NCBI GenBank assembly: GCA_039926025.1
Contig: JBDSXV010000054.1
Location: 1-64,000, forward strand
From: Dokdonella_A sp039926025
Lineage (GTDB): Bacteria; Pseudomonadota; Gammaproteobacteria; Xanthomonadales; Rhodanobacteraceae
Reading direction: 5' to 3'
Length of the DNA: 64,000 bases
This document shows positions 55,626-64,000 of this stretch, piece by piece (the first letter of the stretch is position 1; every line of letters starts with the position of its first letter). The translations under genes were made by a program, and so were the position numbers. The notes under the pieces were generated by a model that made no database searches, was not told the DNA's origin, and saw only the letters and a list, made by a program, of their open reading frames with translations.

Positions 55626-56309
55626 TCAATCTTGTGCAGTCGCTGGTTGCACCCTTGCCGCGCGACGATAGCTGAGCAAGCGTCCGCGGAATGGCGGCGT
55701 GTCCTCCGTGCCCATAGCAGTGCGTTGCTCGAACGCGTCGAAGCCCTGGGCGGCGAGTGCACGCGTGAACGGCGCACTGTTGCCGCGGCCGGGGTCGGTG
55801 ATCACGATTTCCGCTTCCGGATTTGCATGCCGCTGGATGAGCGCGGCGAGCAGCTTCGAATGGTCGCGCTCGTAGAGAATATCGCTGCCAATGATCAGAT
55901 CGAACCGTCCAAGCTCGGGGTTGGGTACGGCCCATTGCAGCTCGCGATAGGCGACCGCTGGCAGCTCGTTCAGTGCGCAGTTGTAGGCGAGGAAAGGTTC
56001 GACCAGCGGATGGTAGTCACTGGCGATGATGATCGCGCCGCGGTATTGCAGAACGAGGCTGGCAAGACCGAGCCCGCAACCGATTTCGAGGATGCGTTTG
56101 CCGGCGATGGCATGATGACTCATCGCTTCCGCGAGCACGCGCCCGGCGGGCCACACCTGACCGAACAATCCCCATTGCGCGGAGGAAATGCCCATTCGCT
56201 CGGCGTGCTGATTGGGATCGGCGAATTGCTGCAGGTCAGTGAGCGCGCGAATGCGGTAATCGTGTTCGCCAAAACGGATGACCATCTGGCGGGTGGTGTA
56301 GCCCTGCAT
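55626..56309 (-). CDS. Class I SAM-dependent methyltransferase (METTL21-like)
   Basis: 227 residues from ATG 56309. N-terminal GLFGQVWPAGRVLAEAM, then the SAM-binding motif I RILEIGCGLGLASLVLQYRG, acidic post-I IIIASDYHP and motif IV FDLIIGSDILYERDH (the D-I-L-Y-E seen in protein-lysine N-methyltransferases of the METTL21 group), and a late IVITDPGRGNSAPFTRALAA. The target in bacteria is not known; annotated homologues are usually just methyltransferase. Convergent with the oxidoreductase-like gene. Confidence 0.88.
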   Translation of the reverse strand: MQGYTTRQMVIRFGEHDYRIRALTDLQQFADPNQHAERMGISSAQWGLFGQVWPAGRVLAEAMSHHAIAGKRILEIGCGLGLASLVLQYRGAIIIASDYHPLVEPFLAYNCALNELPAVAYRELQWAVPNPELGRFDLIIGSDILYERDHSKLLAALIQRHANPEAEIVITDPGRGNSAPFTRALAAQGFDAFEQRTAMGTEDTPPFRGRLLSYRRAARVQPATAQD

Positions 56310-56528
56310 GGGCGCTCCCGTGGTGCGTCATCCCGCAGCAGCGGAACGAAGTCGCGAAAAGCGAGCGAGGCGGCGGTTCCAAAAGGCCGAGGAATCGCGC
56401 GTAGCTGACGAGTAGCACGTGCCATCGTACGCGAAAGCGTGTACGGCCGTATTCCCATGTCTTTGTCGACTGGACCGTGCTGTTCGTACTGACTAGGATC
56501 GGTTGGATGACCGTCTGGAGATACCCCT

Positions 56529-58181
56529 GTGCAGCGATTGCTGATGTCACTTGCAACCCTTTCCATTTCGTCCGCCGCGTTCTGCGCGGGTACGCCCAGC
56601 TTCGATCCGAAGCGGCTTTCCGATGAAGTGAAGACCTTGTCGTCGGATGCGTTCGAGGGGCGCGGCCCGGCCACGGAAGGCGAGACCAAGACGGTTGCCT
56701 ACGTCATTGGCCAGATGAAGCAGGCCGGCCTGCAGCCGGGTGGCGATCTGAAGGACGGCAAGCGTACCTGGACTCAGGCGGTACCACTGTGGCGTGCGCA
56801 AATCGTTGGCACGCCGAAGGCATCCGTCACCGTCGAAGGCAAGGCCCAGCCATTGACTCAAGGCAACGAGATCTCGTTGCGCGCAGCGATGGATGGTTCG
56901 AAGATGGTTGCGATCAAGGACGCGCCGCTGGTCTTCGTCGGCTATGGCGTGAGTGCGCCGGAGCGCACCTGGGACGATTTCAAGAGCATCGATCTGCACG
57001 GCAAGATTGCAATCGTGCTCATCAACGACCCCGACTTCGAAACCGGCAAGGGCGATTTCGGCGGCAAGGCGATGACGTACTACGGACGCTGGACCTACAA
57101 GTACGAAGAAGCGGCCCGCCGCGGCGCACTCGGTCTGCTGATCGTGCATGAAACCGATCCTGCGTCATACGGCTGGAATACGGTGAAGAATTCGAACACC
57201 AACACGATGTTCGACATCGTGCGCGACCATCCGGCCTCGGCGCATCCACAGGTCGAAGGATGGGTGCAGCGCGACTTCGCCGTCGACCTGTTCAAGCGCG
57301 CCGGTCTCGATTTTGATGCGCTCAAGCAGCAGGCGCAGACACGCGAATTCAGACCGGTTGCGCTCAAGGGTGCAACGTTCTCGGCCAACTACACCGTCGA
57401 TGCGAAGGTGATCAATTCACAAAATGTTGTCGGCCGCATCGAAGGCAGCAAGCGGCCCGACGAAACTGTGATCTACAGCGCGCACTGGGATCATCTGGGC
57501 GTCGGCCAACCCGATGCGAAGGGCGACCGCATCTACAACGGCGCCGTCGACAATGGCACCGGCACCGCGGCTCTGATAGAACTCGGTCGCGCGTTCGCGC
57601 ATGCGCCAAAGCCGGAGCGTTCCGTGGTCTTCCTCAACGTGACCGCCGAGGAGAAAGGCCTGCTCGGTTCTGCCTATTACGCATCAAAACCGCTCTATCC
57701 ATTGGCGAAGACCGTCGCGGACATCAATATGGACGCGCTCGATCCGATGGGCCCGTCGCGCGATTTCACCACCTCCGGAAGCGTCAAGTCGGACCTGCTC
57801 GATGCAATGATCGAGGATGCGAAAGCGATGGGTCTCGCCTACACGCCCGATTCGCATCCCGAAGCGGGCTACTTCTTCCGCTCCGATCATTTTCCGTTTG
57901 CCAAGGTCGGCGTCCCGTCGGTCTCGTTCGGTTCGGGCGACGATCTCGTCGATGGCGGCACTGCAGCGGGTGAAGCGGCCGGCAAGGATTACACCGCGAA
58001 ACGCTATCACCAGCCCGGTGACGAATGGCAGGCAAGCTGGACCTTCGCCGGGATGGCGCACGACCTGCCGCTGCTCTACAAGGTCGGCGCGGATCTCGCC
58101 AACTCCACGCGCTGGCCGGATTGGGCGAAGGATTCGGAATTCCGTGCGACGCGCGATGCGAGTGCGGCTGAGCGTCAGTGA
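56529..58181 (+). CDS. Secreted M28-family metallopeptidase
   Basis: 550 residues from GTG 56529 (TGGAGA upstream). Signal peptide MQRLLMSLATLSISSAAFCA. N-terminal part with the typical LSSDAFEGRGPATEGETKTV, a protease-associated insert with FVGYGVSAPERTWDDFKSID, and the catalytic M28 site: SAHWDHLGVG, NGAVDNGTGTAALIEL, LNVTAEEKGLLGSAYYAS, NMDAL and KRYHQPGDEW. Full-length and apparently active. It resembles the broad-specificity exopeptidases of this order. Paralogous in role to the enzyme at 408-1961. Confidence 0.92.
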   Translation: MQRLLMSLATLSISSAAFCAGTPSFDPKRLSDEVKTLSSDAFEGRGPATEGETKTVAYVIGQMKQAGLQPGGDLKDGKRTWTQAVPLWRAQIVGTPKASVTVEGKAQPLTQGNEISLRAAMDGSKMVAIKDAPLVFVGYGVSAPERTWDDFKSIDLHGKIAIVLINDPDFETGKGDFGGKAMTYYGRWTYKYEEAARRGALGLLIVHETDPASYGWNTVKNSNTNTMFDIVRDHPASAHPQVEGWVQRDFAVDLFKRAGLDFDALKQQAQTREFRPVALKGATFSANYTVDAKVINSQNVVGRIEGSKRPDETVIYSAHWDHLGVGQPDAKGDRIYNGAVDNGTGTAALIELGRAFAHAPKPERSVVFLNVTAEEKGLLGSAYYASKPLYPLAKTVADINMDALDPMGPSRDFTTSGSVKSDLLDAMIEDAKAMGLAYTPDSHPEAGYFFRSDHFPFAKVGVPSVSFGSGDDLVDGGTAAGEAAGKDYTAKRYHQPGDEWQASWTFAGMAHDLPLLYKVGADLANSTRWPDWAKDSEFRATRDASAAERQ

Positions 58182-58280
58182 CGTTGGGCGGGCTGGCCGT
58201 GCATGTTTCGGCCGGCCTGCACTTGGGCTTGGCGTGTGCACAGGACCGCGTGGCGGTCCGCAATCGCCGATGGAAAGCGG

Positions 58281-58676
58281 CTAGCCCTGCTGGACGCCGG
58301 CAGCCTTGTTCGCGACGTCGCGTTGCTCTCGGGCTCGCTTGCCGGCGCTTTCGTAGGTTTCCTTGGCCTGCGTCTGGCATGCATCCATCGGATCGCCCGA
58401 CATGCTCCTGCAATGCTGTTCGGCGACTGCATAGTCGGCGTCAGCCTTTGCCCTGGCAATCGTGTAGGCTGCTTCGGCCTTTGTTCGCAGTGCGTTCGAG
58501 TCGGCCGCGGCGACAACTTTGGCGGCATCGATGCGCGTCTCCTGCACATCGCGAGCACCTTTGGATTGGGCGTCCGCCATATCCTGCCGTTGCTGCGCGA
58601 CATCCGTGCTTTGGCTGCACGCGCCGAGAGTCAACGTCGATATGGCGAAGAGTGCAGGGAGAATGCAGGTCTTCAT
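58281..58676 (-). CDS. Lipoprotein with helical repeat region
   Basis: 131 residues from ATG 58676. The lipobox LTLGAC places the lipid Cys at residue 20. The mature part is almost entirely helical, rich in Ala, Gln, Asp and Lys (AQQRQDMADAQSKGARDVQE, ADSNALRTKAEAAYTIARAK), with a C-terminal pair of cysteines in EQHCRSMSGDPMDACQTQAK. It probably forms a coiled rod in the periplasm. Family not recognised; similar small lipoproteins accompany envelope-stress genes. Confidence 0.72.
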   Translation of the reverse strand: MKTCILPALFAISTLTLGACSQSTDVAQQRQDMADAQSKGARDVQETRIDAAKVVAAADSNALRTKAEAAYTIARAKADADYAVAEQHCRSMSGDPMDACQTQAKETYESAGKRAREQRDVANKAAGVQQG

Positions 58677-58749
58677 GAAATTATGCCGTCGGCGTCGGCG
58701 CTCCTTTGCGGTATCGAACCTGCATGCGTGGAACGCCCGATTGCCGCGT

Positions 58750-58932
58750 TCACGACGCTTGCTCCTGCGGGATGGACGGCTGCGCCACGAGCTCGGCGGA
58801 GATCGCGCTGATCGTGCGCGCCGCCGCGGCGACGATCGCAACGATGTTCAGCGCGCTCCATGAGCGTACCCGTCCGACGTCGTAGTCGCTCCAGCGTGAA
58901 TGAAAAACGCCGCTGGTGTAGGTGCCGTCCAT
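58750..58932 (-). CDS. Possible small membrane-anchored protein
   Basis: A 60-codon frame from ATG 58932 (the open frame continues to 59019): MDGTYTSGVFHSRWSDYDVG, then a hydrophobic stretch SWSALNIVAIVAAAARTISA. No clear ribosome site. The overlapping frame 58848-59060 looks weaker. It may be real because the stretch is protein-like, but nothing confirms it. The remaining gap to 59169 shows nothing. Confidence 0.35.
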   Translation of the reverse strand: MDGTYTSGVFHSRWSDYDVGRVRSWSALNIVAIVAAAARTISAISAELVAQPSIPQEQAS

Positions 58933-59169
58933 CGGGACGTTACGATCGCAGAGTTGAAAGTGGATGGGGTCGCCGTCGTGAGGCAACGATGCGGAACAGG
59001 AAACCCATTGCTTTTGCACGAATCATCCCCTGAAAAGCAGAGCACCAGATTGCGCGGCAAGTTCGGCGCGCGAACTAGGCTTTCGCAAAGTACGCGTCAG
59101 CCTCGATGCACGATGCGCCGTCGTGGAATCGGCGTCTGTACGATGACGCACACAGGCAAGCTGCTGGAT

Positions 59170-59868
59170 TCAACCGGCGAGCACGCGTGCATACGTGTCG
59201 CGGCCCACGCGATAACACGAGCAGGAAGCCGCTTCCAGACCGGCCCGGTCGCGAACCGTGATCATGCCGCGCGTGTAGCTGATCAGATTCCTTGCCTTCA
59301 ACTGGCTCGCCGCCGTGGTGATGCCGACACGGCGCACGCCGAGCATGTAGGCGAGGAATTCGTGCGTGAGATGGATTTCGTCACCGCGGGAGCGATCGTG
59401 CGACATGAGCAGCCAGCGAGCGAGGCGTGCGTCGATGTGGTGAAAGCGCGTGCACGCACCGGTTTGCGCCAATTCGCACATGAGCACGTGCACGTAGCGG
59501 TCCAGTACGCTGCGCAACGAGGGATTTTGCGCCAGCTCGCTGCGAAATGCTGTGGCCGGCATGCGCAATGCGGATCCCGCGCCCTGCACCAGCGCGCGTT
59601 GCGGAGCGATGGCGACGCCGAGCGCGAGCGAAATCCCTTGCATGCCTTCCGAACCGACCAAGCCCGTCTCGAACGCAGAGCCGGCGTCGATCAGCGTGAT
59701 CAGCGAAATGAAGCTGTCGATCGGAAAGTAGACGTGGCGGACGCGCTCGCCCTGTTCGCACAGTACAGTGGATTCCGCCAGATCGACCTGCTCGCACTGG
59801 GCAAGCAGAGGTTGCCGCTGGGCCCTGGAAAGACATGCAAGGAGGCCGTTGGCGATCCGGGATTTCAC
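59170..59868 (-). CDS. Crp/Fnr-family transcription regulator
   Basis: 232 residues from GTG 59868, which overlaps the stop of the small upstream gene (GTGA). Cyclic-nucleotide-binding-like domain about 10-135 (VLCEQGERVRHVYFPIDSFI, GLVGSEGMQGISLAL) and a winged helix HLTHEFLAYMLGVRRVGITT with recognition helix. The PSFISL and no Arg-Thr cAMP site suggest it does not bind cAMP. A second related regulator lies at 61103-61822. Target genes unknown. Confidence 0.9.
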   Translation of the reverse strand: MKSRIANGLLACLSRAQRQPLLAQCEQVDLAESTVLCEQGERVRHVYFPIDSFISLITLIDAGSAFETGLVGSEGMQGISLALGVAIAPQRALVQGAGSALRMPATAFRSELAQNPSLRSVLDRYVHVLMCELAQTGACTRFHHIDARLARWLLMSHDRSRGDEIHLTHEFLAYMLGVRRVGITTAASQLKARNLISYTRGMITVRDRAGLEAASCSCYRVGRDTYARVLAG

Positions 59869-60047
59869 AGGGTTGCCAAAGGTTCGTCACAGCAGTCGGG
59901 ATAGCCTGGCATCTCGATCCGTTGCTGGCAGGTCGGCGCGTTGACGCCGACGCTGACGCCAGATAGCCCGTTCGCCACGTCGAGCTGGGCAGGTGCCGTG
60001 GTGGCCGCAAACAGCAATATTGATAGCGCGAAAATGAAATAGCGCAT
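59865..60047 (-). CDS. Small secreted cysteine-containing protein
   Basis: 60 residues from ATG 60047 with AAGGATGGACC upstream. Signal peptide MRYFIFALSILLFAATTAPAQ leaves a short mature peptide LDVANGLSGVSVGVNAPTCQ, with three cysteines near its end (TCQQR.., PDCCDEP). Its stop overlaps the Crp/Fnr start. It is too short to assign; the overlap suggests that its translation is linked to the regulator. Confidence 0.6.
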   Translation of the reverse strand: MRYFIFALSILLFAATTAPAQLDVANGLSGVSVGVNAPTCQQRIEMPGYPDCCDEPLATL

Positions 60048-60529
60048 GGTCCATCCTTGTTTCCGAAGTCCGTTGCCGCCGTGATCTGTCGGCGGTCGAA
60101 CCTGGCGTGGGCGCGCTGTACGCATGATCTCGCTTGCGCGGGATCGATGCCTGTTGGTCGAGGACGGACATTGCCCGTGGCGAGAGATTGCGCATGAATA
60201 TCGAACGTTGACGGTGCGGTATCCCACATAGCAACGCGTCGGTGGCATGCAGCCGGCCGTCAAGTTCACTGGGTTTGCCTTGAGGCGGGTGATTTGCGGT
60301 TCGCATTGCGAATCAAACGCCGGGAGGGCTTCTCCGCGCCGCAGAGTCGACGGTGTGCGGATCCGACGTTTATGTACGTCAGCGCACAGACGTGCTCCGA
60401 CACAAGGTGTAGCCTCCAAGATGGGGCGCGGTTTCAACGCGGTCAAATCTCTCGGTCATTCAGGCGCCGCGAAGCAAATCACGCATGCATCGCGGGCCGA
60501 CCGATCCAGTTCGTCTCAGGAGTACACCC
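60048..60529. other. Intergenic, 482 bases
   Basis: Divergent region that must hold promoters of the peptide/Crp operon and the DUF3309 gene. Frames inside overlap and lack family patterns. No repeat was recognised. Confidence 0.4.
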
Positions 60530-60688
60530 ATGTCGCTTGGAACCATTCTGCTGATCGTTGTCGTGCTCATGCTCGTGGGTGCACTGCCCAACTGGGGCTA
60601 CAGCCGCTCTTGGGGCTATCGTCCGAGCGGTGGGCTGGGGCTGGTGCTTGCGATCATCCTGATTCTGTTGCTGCTCGGCCGCATCTGA
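60530..60688 (+). CDS. DUF3309 small membrane protein
   Basis: 52 residues from ATG 60530 (CAGGAGT upstream): MSLGTILLIVVVLMLVGALP, then NWGYSRSWGYRPSGGLGLVL and AIILILLLLGRI. Two hydrophobic helices flank the W-GYS.SWGY.PSGG loop that defines DUF3309. These tiny inner-membrane proteins are common near stress genes; no function is known. Confidence 0.93.
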   Translation: MSLGTILLIVVVLMLVGALPNWGYSRSWGYRPSGGLGLVLAIILILLLLGRI

Positions 60689-60765
60689 GTCAGCTTGATT
60701 GCAAGGCGCAACAACGGCTGATCAGCGGCTAAACCGTTTCTCTCTCGATACGCAGGAGAACTGGC

Positions 60766-61149
60766 GTGCCCACAGAAAGCATGCTTGAGTTGCGACGCCG
60801 ACCTTCGGCCTCGTCAGGCGATGCCTTGCACGCGCTGTCGACGTCGCACACCGACGTTGACTTTGAGTGGGCGGTCGACTTCGTGCACGCGCCGCGGTTT
60901 GCGACAAAGTCGCTGTGCGTTTTTGATTCGGTGCTGGCCGCACGCCTGGCCGCAGGCCTGATGGCAACCCGATTGTGGTTCGAGTGTGAGCAGTTGGACC
61001 GCGAAAAATGGCATTTCGCGATTGCGCCCGCTGGTCACGCCCGTCTGCTTGCCTTGCATGACGCGTTGCTTGGCGCGCAGAAGTCGAGCGGGCACAGAAC
61101 GCTCACGTCGCCATGGTTGCCGGAAGCAAACGGTCGTATTCATTCTTGA
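60766..61149 (+). CDS. Hypothetical protein
   Basis: 127 residues from GTG 60766 (CAGGAGAACTGG upstream). Soluble, with ALHALSTSHTDVDFEWAVDF, FDSVLAARLAAGLMATRLWF and WHFAIAPAGHARLLALHDAL, a compact alpha/beta domain by eye. No recognised family. Its last 47 bases overlap the 3' end of the Crp/Fnr gene on the opposite strand. Confidence 0.55.
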   Translation: MPTESMLELRRRPSASSGDALHALSTSHTDVDFEWAVDFVHAPRFATKSLCVFDSVLAARLAAGLMATRLWFECEQLDREKWHFAIAPAGHARLLALHDALLGAQKSSGHRTLTSPWLPEANGRIHS

Positions 61150-61822
61150 CCACCGCGTAACACTCGCAGGTGCGCTTCTCCAACGCCGCCCGATCCAGCA
61201 CCTTGATGCGGCCGCGCTGATACTCGATCAACCCGGCCTTGTGCAAGCGTCCGGCGGACTCCGTGACGCCCTCGCGGCGCACGCCGAGCATGTTGGCGAT
61301 GAGTTCCTGCGTCATGACCAATTCATTGCCGGGCAGGCGATCCAGGCTCAACAGCAGCCAGCGGCACAACTGCTGGTCGAGTGAATGATGGCGATTGCAG
61401 ACGGCCGTCTGTGCCATCTGGGTGATGAGGGCCTGGGTGTAGCGCAGCAGCAAATGCAGTGCAGGGCCGGCCCGGTTGAACTCCAGCATCATCACGTTCG
61501 CCTTCAGCCGAAATCCACCGCCGGCACTCTGCACGACCGCACGGCTCGACGTGGATTCGCCGCCCATGAACAGCGAAATGCCGACGATGCCCTCGTTGCC
61601 GACGACCGCAATTTCGGCCGAGGAGCCATTTTCCATCACGTACAGCAGCGAGACGATCGCAGTCGTGGGGAAATAGACATAGGCCAGTTTGGCGCCGGAT
61701 TCGTACAGGACCCGGCCAAGAGGCAATTCAACCGGTTCCAGATAAGGCAGCCAGCGCGCCCACTCGGCCTGGGGTAGCGCCGCAAGCAGCCGGTTTGCCA
61801 GTGGATTGCCAGACTGAGGCAT
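61103..61822 (-). CDS. Crp/Fnr-family transcription regulator
   Basis: 239 residues from ATG 61822; the open frame to 62077 is not supported. Domain order as in the regulator at 59170: effector barrel (VLYESGAKLAYVYFPTTAIV, VVGNEGIVGISLFMGGEST), dimer helix AGPALHLLLRYTQALITQMA and winged helix ELVMTQELIANMLGVRREGV followed by SAGRLHKAGLI. The two proteins are clearly paralogues. Neither has the Fnr cysteine cluster at the N terminus, so oxygen sensing by Fe-S is unlikely. Confidence 0.9.
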   Translation of the reverse strand: MPQSGNPLANRLLAALPQAEWARWLPYLEPVELPLGRVLYESGAKLAYVYFPTTAIVSLLYVMENGSSAEIAVVGNEGIVGISLFMGGESTSSRAVVQSAGGGFRLKANVMMLEFNRAGPALHLLLRYTQALITQMAQTAVCNRHHSLDQQLCRWLLLSLDRLPGNELVMTQELIANMLGVRREGVTESAGRLHKAGLIEYQRGRIKVLDRAALEKRTCECYAVVKNEYDRLLPATMAT

Positions 61823-62073
61823 CGGTATCTCAAACGAATGCGCAAGCGCCCTCGCGGCAACAATAATCGTCGCAAGGGTCGTCGCGCTTGGGAGTATAGG
61901 ACGTCCGTGCGCCTTGCGCTGAATTCGCAAGAAACGACGAACGAAAGTCGGGGACAGCGTATTTTCAACATCTTTCGGCTGCGCTCTGTGCGCTATCGCA
62001 CAGACGACAGATCCTTGGCTGCGAGCCTGCGGCTGCTGGCGATTCGCTCGGGTGCGTCGGATCGGCGTTCGAT

Positions 62074-63021
62074 TCAACCAGCGAGCGTGCGCAGCATGTC
62101 CGCCCGCCGTCTCAGCTCGTCGCGCAATGCGTCGGGCTTGCGAATCTCGAAATCGAACGGAAGTGCTGCCAGCTGGCGCGCAAACCAGGCGAGGCTGTCG
62201 GCACTCGTGCGCAGGAGCACGCCATTATCGGTCGGCTCGATAGTGCCGAACGCGAGCGAGAACGCATTCCTCGCAGTCTTCAGATCCGCATGCAGCAGGA
62301 CTTCGATCGTGTTCGCGCGCGGCACACTCGCGATGCTGCGCATCAACTGGTCGAGCGCGTCGAAATTCTGCGGGCGGTCGAAATGCGGTTCGAGCGAGAC
62401 GACATCGCGCACGCGATCGAGGCGGAACGAACGCAGATCGTTGCGCAGGTGGCAGTGGCCGAGCGCGTACCAGGCACCCAAGTAATAGGCGAGACCGTAG
62501 GGGTCGAAGTCGCGTTCGGTATGCACGCCTTGCGTTGAATAGTGCAGGTGCACACGCTGCTGCGACTGTGCCGCGGTGGTCAGCCTGATCAGCGCGGCGT
62601 TGCTTTCCGGCGCGTTGACGTTGTGTCGCAGGTCGATCTTCACCGTGTCGGCAATCGCGCGCACGTGGCGCTTCAACGTGTCGGGCATCACGCGCGCGAG
62701 CTTGGCTTGCGCGCTCTCGACTGCGGGCGCCGCATCGGCGAGACCGAGTCCGCGCGCAGCGACCATGCCGACCGACAACGCGACGGCTTCGTCGTTGGTG
62801 AACATCATCGGCGGCAGCTTGAATCCGGCGACCAGCATGTAGGCGCCGTGGCGTCCACGATCGGTTGTGATCGGAATGCCGAGTTCTTCGAGCATCACGA
62901 TGTAGCGCCGCAGCGTGCGCACGTCGACGCCGATTCGCTGCGCGAGTTCCGAGCCGCTCATGCGGCCGTGCGTTTGCAGCAGGTCGAGGACCGCGAGCAT
63001 GCGAGTTGCGGGAAATGCCAT
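62074..63021 (-). CDS. YafY-type WYL-domain transcription regulator
   Basis: 315 residues from ATG 63021. N-terminal HTH_11 (MLAVLDLLQTHGRMSGSELA, QRIGVDVRTLRRYIVMLEEL), WYL region with HLHYSTQGVHTERDFDPYGL and YYLGAWYALGHCHLRNDLRS (WYALGHC variant of the ligand-binding WYL turn), and the C-terminal WCX extension FARQLAALPFDFEIRKPDAL. It is divergent from the broken beta-barrel gene at 63133 and the NIPSNAP gene, a common pairing in which the regulator represses them. Confidence 0.9.
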   Translation of the reverse strand: MAFPATRMLAVLDLLQTHGRMSGSELAQRIGVDVRTLRRYIVMLEELGIPITTDRGRHGAYMLVAGFKLPPMMFTNDEAVALSVGMVAARGLGLADAAPAVESAQAKLARVMPDTLKRHVRAIADTVKIDLRHNVNAPESNAALIRLTTAAQSQQRVHLHYSTQGVHTERDFDPYGLAYYLGAWYALGHCHLRNDLRSFRLDRVRDVVSLEPHFDRPQNFDALDQLMRSIASVPRANTIEVLLHADLKTARNAFSLAFGTIEPTDNGVLLRTSADSLAWFARQLAALPFDFEIRKPDALRDELRRRADMLRTLAG

Positions 63022-63132
63022 GTCGCCATGGTAGCGATAAATCAGGGCGGAATATGACCTGATTTGGCCCTAAGGTGGCTACAGCGCCGACCACATTGGT
63101 TTCCGCCCAAGACGACAATCCCGCCAAAACAA

Positions 63133-63735
63133 ATGGATACGAACGCCATGCGCCCTCATTTCATGTTCATTGCCTTCGCCGGACTGCTCTCCAGCGCGGC
63201 CACGCTGCCGCTCGCATTCGCGCTCCCGGCATCCCCCAACGCGGTGGCTGGCATGTCCGCCGCTGTGCTCGACGGTTCCGCGGATTTCGATTTTCTCTAC
63301 GGACGCCCCTGGCATGTGCACAACCGACGCCTGCAGCAGCGCATGGCGGGTTCGTCGAAATGGGTCGAGTTCGACGCCAACGATGTGTTCGCAGCCTTGC
63401 CCGGTGGCATCGGTAGCGAGGAGCACTAACGCACCGATTTCTGGAAGGACTACGTCGGCATCGGCCTGCACATGTACGACCGCAAGGCCGCCGAGTGGAG
63501 TCTTTACTGGGTTGACAACCACGGAGCACCCGGCGTGCTGCAGCCGCCGGTGCGCGGCCGCTTCTCTAACGGCACCGGCATCTTCGAAGGACCCGACCAG
63601 TTCGACGGTAAACCCGTAACCGTGCGCTTCACCTGGAAATCCATCGACAAGGACCACGCGTCGTGGGAGCAGGCGTTCTCATCCGACGGCGGCCGTTCGT
63701 GGGAAACCAACTGGACCATGGACTTCACACGCTGA
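63133..63735 (+). pseudogene. DUF1579-like secreted protein interrupted by an in-frame TAA
   Basis: The frame from ATG 63133 (or 63148) has a signal peptide and FDFLYGRPWHVHNRRLQQRM, then GGIGSEEH followed by TAA at 63427-63429. Reading past the stop in the same frame gives RTDFWKDYVGIGLHMYDRKA, DNHGAPGVLQPPVRGRF, EQAFSSDGGRSWETNWTMDF TR, all of which continue the family (compare 35622-36242). Homologues have Tyr at this position (..HYRTDFW), so one base change C to A explains the stop. The second half has no own ribosome site. A sequencing error or programmed readthrough are alternatives. Confidence 0.8.
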
Positions 63736-63793
63736 CGCGTAGCTCTGACGCGTGCAACGACCACCGCTTCACCCATCCAGACAAGGGAACGCC

Positions 63794-64000
63794 ATGAAGA
63801 AGATCCATACGCTGTTGCCGGGAATCCTTGCGAGTGTTGCGGCGGGCACGTTCGCTCCGGCACGCGCCGCCGAAACCCATACGCTGCCGACGATCGAGAC
63901 ACTCCAGCACCTGCAGGATTACCAGGTCGTCGAATTCCGGCGTTACGTCACGACGGATGGCGAGCGCGCGCATTTCGCGAAGTATTTCGACACCTATTTC
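63794..64000 (+). CDS. NIPSNAP-family protein (5' part only)
   Basis: 69 codons visible from ATG 63794 (AAGGGAACGCC upstream), running off the right edge. Signal peptide MKKIHTLLPGILASVAAGTF, cleaved near ARAAET, then YQVVEFRRYVTTDGERAHFA, the first strand and helix of a NIPSNAP dimeric ferredoxin-like domain. It follows the broken beta-barrel gene by 58 bases and is likely part of the same WYL-controlled unit. Confidence 0.75.
   Translation, partial: MKKIHTLLPGILASVAAGTFAPARAAETHTLPTIETLQHLQDYQVVEFRRYVTTDGERAHFAKYFDTYF

Overview
The window is GC-rich chromosomal DNA (about 60-65% G+C by eye) with the look of a gammaproteobacterium of the Xanthomonadales/Lysobacterales, most likely Rhodanobacteraceae (Dokdonella/Tahibacter-like). 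This rests on recognisable protein families, on several secreted proteins ending in a short [IV]F-x-[ND]-GFE motif, and on REP-like hairpins of the type GGGAGCGGCTTCAGCCGC. I see no rRNA, tRNA, CRISPR array, insertion sequence or prophage. About 70 genes are packed on both strands, mostly as single genes or operons of two or three.

Layout. 1-9.2 kb: partial SPFH protein, M28 peptidase, MgtA-type P-ATPase, SOUL-gene remnant, host-attachment/baeRF-like protein, two small secreted proteins, BON and glycine-zipper stress proteins, and a TrmY-type tRNA methyltransferase. 9.2-10.3 kb: a stretch without a convincing gene. 10.3-16.3 kb: membrane protein, erythromycin-esterase-like protein, delta-60-repeat secreted protein, a broken ECF sigma factor and a DoxX-like membrane protein. 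16.6-20.5 kb: a tightly overlapping three-gene operon (YqcI/GntA-type heme N-oxygenase, DUF1989 protein, ATP-grasp ligase) followed by an MFS transporter; this is the best candidate for an undescribed pathway. 20.8-23.4 kb: Na+/H+ antiporter plus DUF2254. 23.7-31 kb: DUF1906/BNR secreted protein, esterase, DUF1456, YCII, ArsR-SRPBCC pair, a three-copy tandem repeat and a DUF1615 lipoprotein. 31-36 kb: small membrane and secreted proteins, an orphan ParA and an M48 peptidase homologue without catalytic residues. 36-45 kb: YdeI, an ECF42 sigma/DGPF pair, a DksA-like zinc finger, dienelactone hydrolase and a GAF-GGDEF diguanylate cyclase. 45-58 kb: ChaC, M13 peptidase, YadGH-type ABC exporter, DUF3297/YCII pair, beta-helix protein, beta-CASP RNA hydrolase, TrxC, methyltransferase and M28 peptidase. 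58-64 kb: lipoprotein, two Crp/Fnr regulators, DUF3309, a WYL regulator facing a gene broken by one stop codon, and a partial NIPSNAP gene.

How it fits together. Much of the window is envelope and stress biology: secreted metallopeptidases, small periplasmic proteins, cation transport, redox (TrxC, ChaC) and signalling (ECF42, Crp, GGDEF, ArsR, WYL). Gene decay is visible at four places (SOUL fragment, sigma fragment, nonsense-broken beta-barrel gene, inactive M48). Composite REP/hairpin elements sit downstream of three genes.
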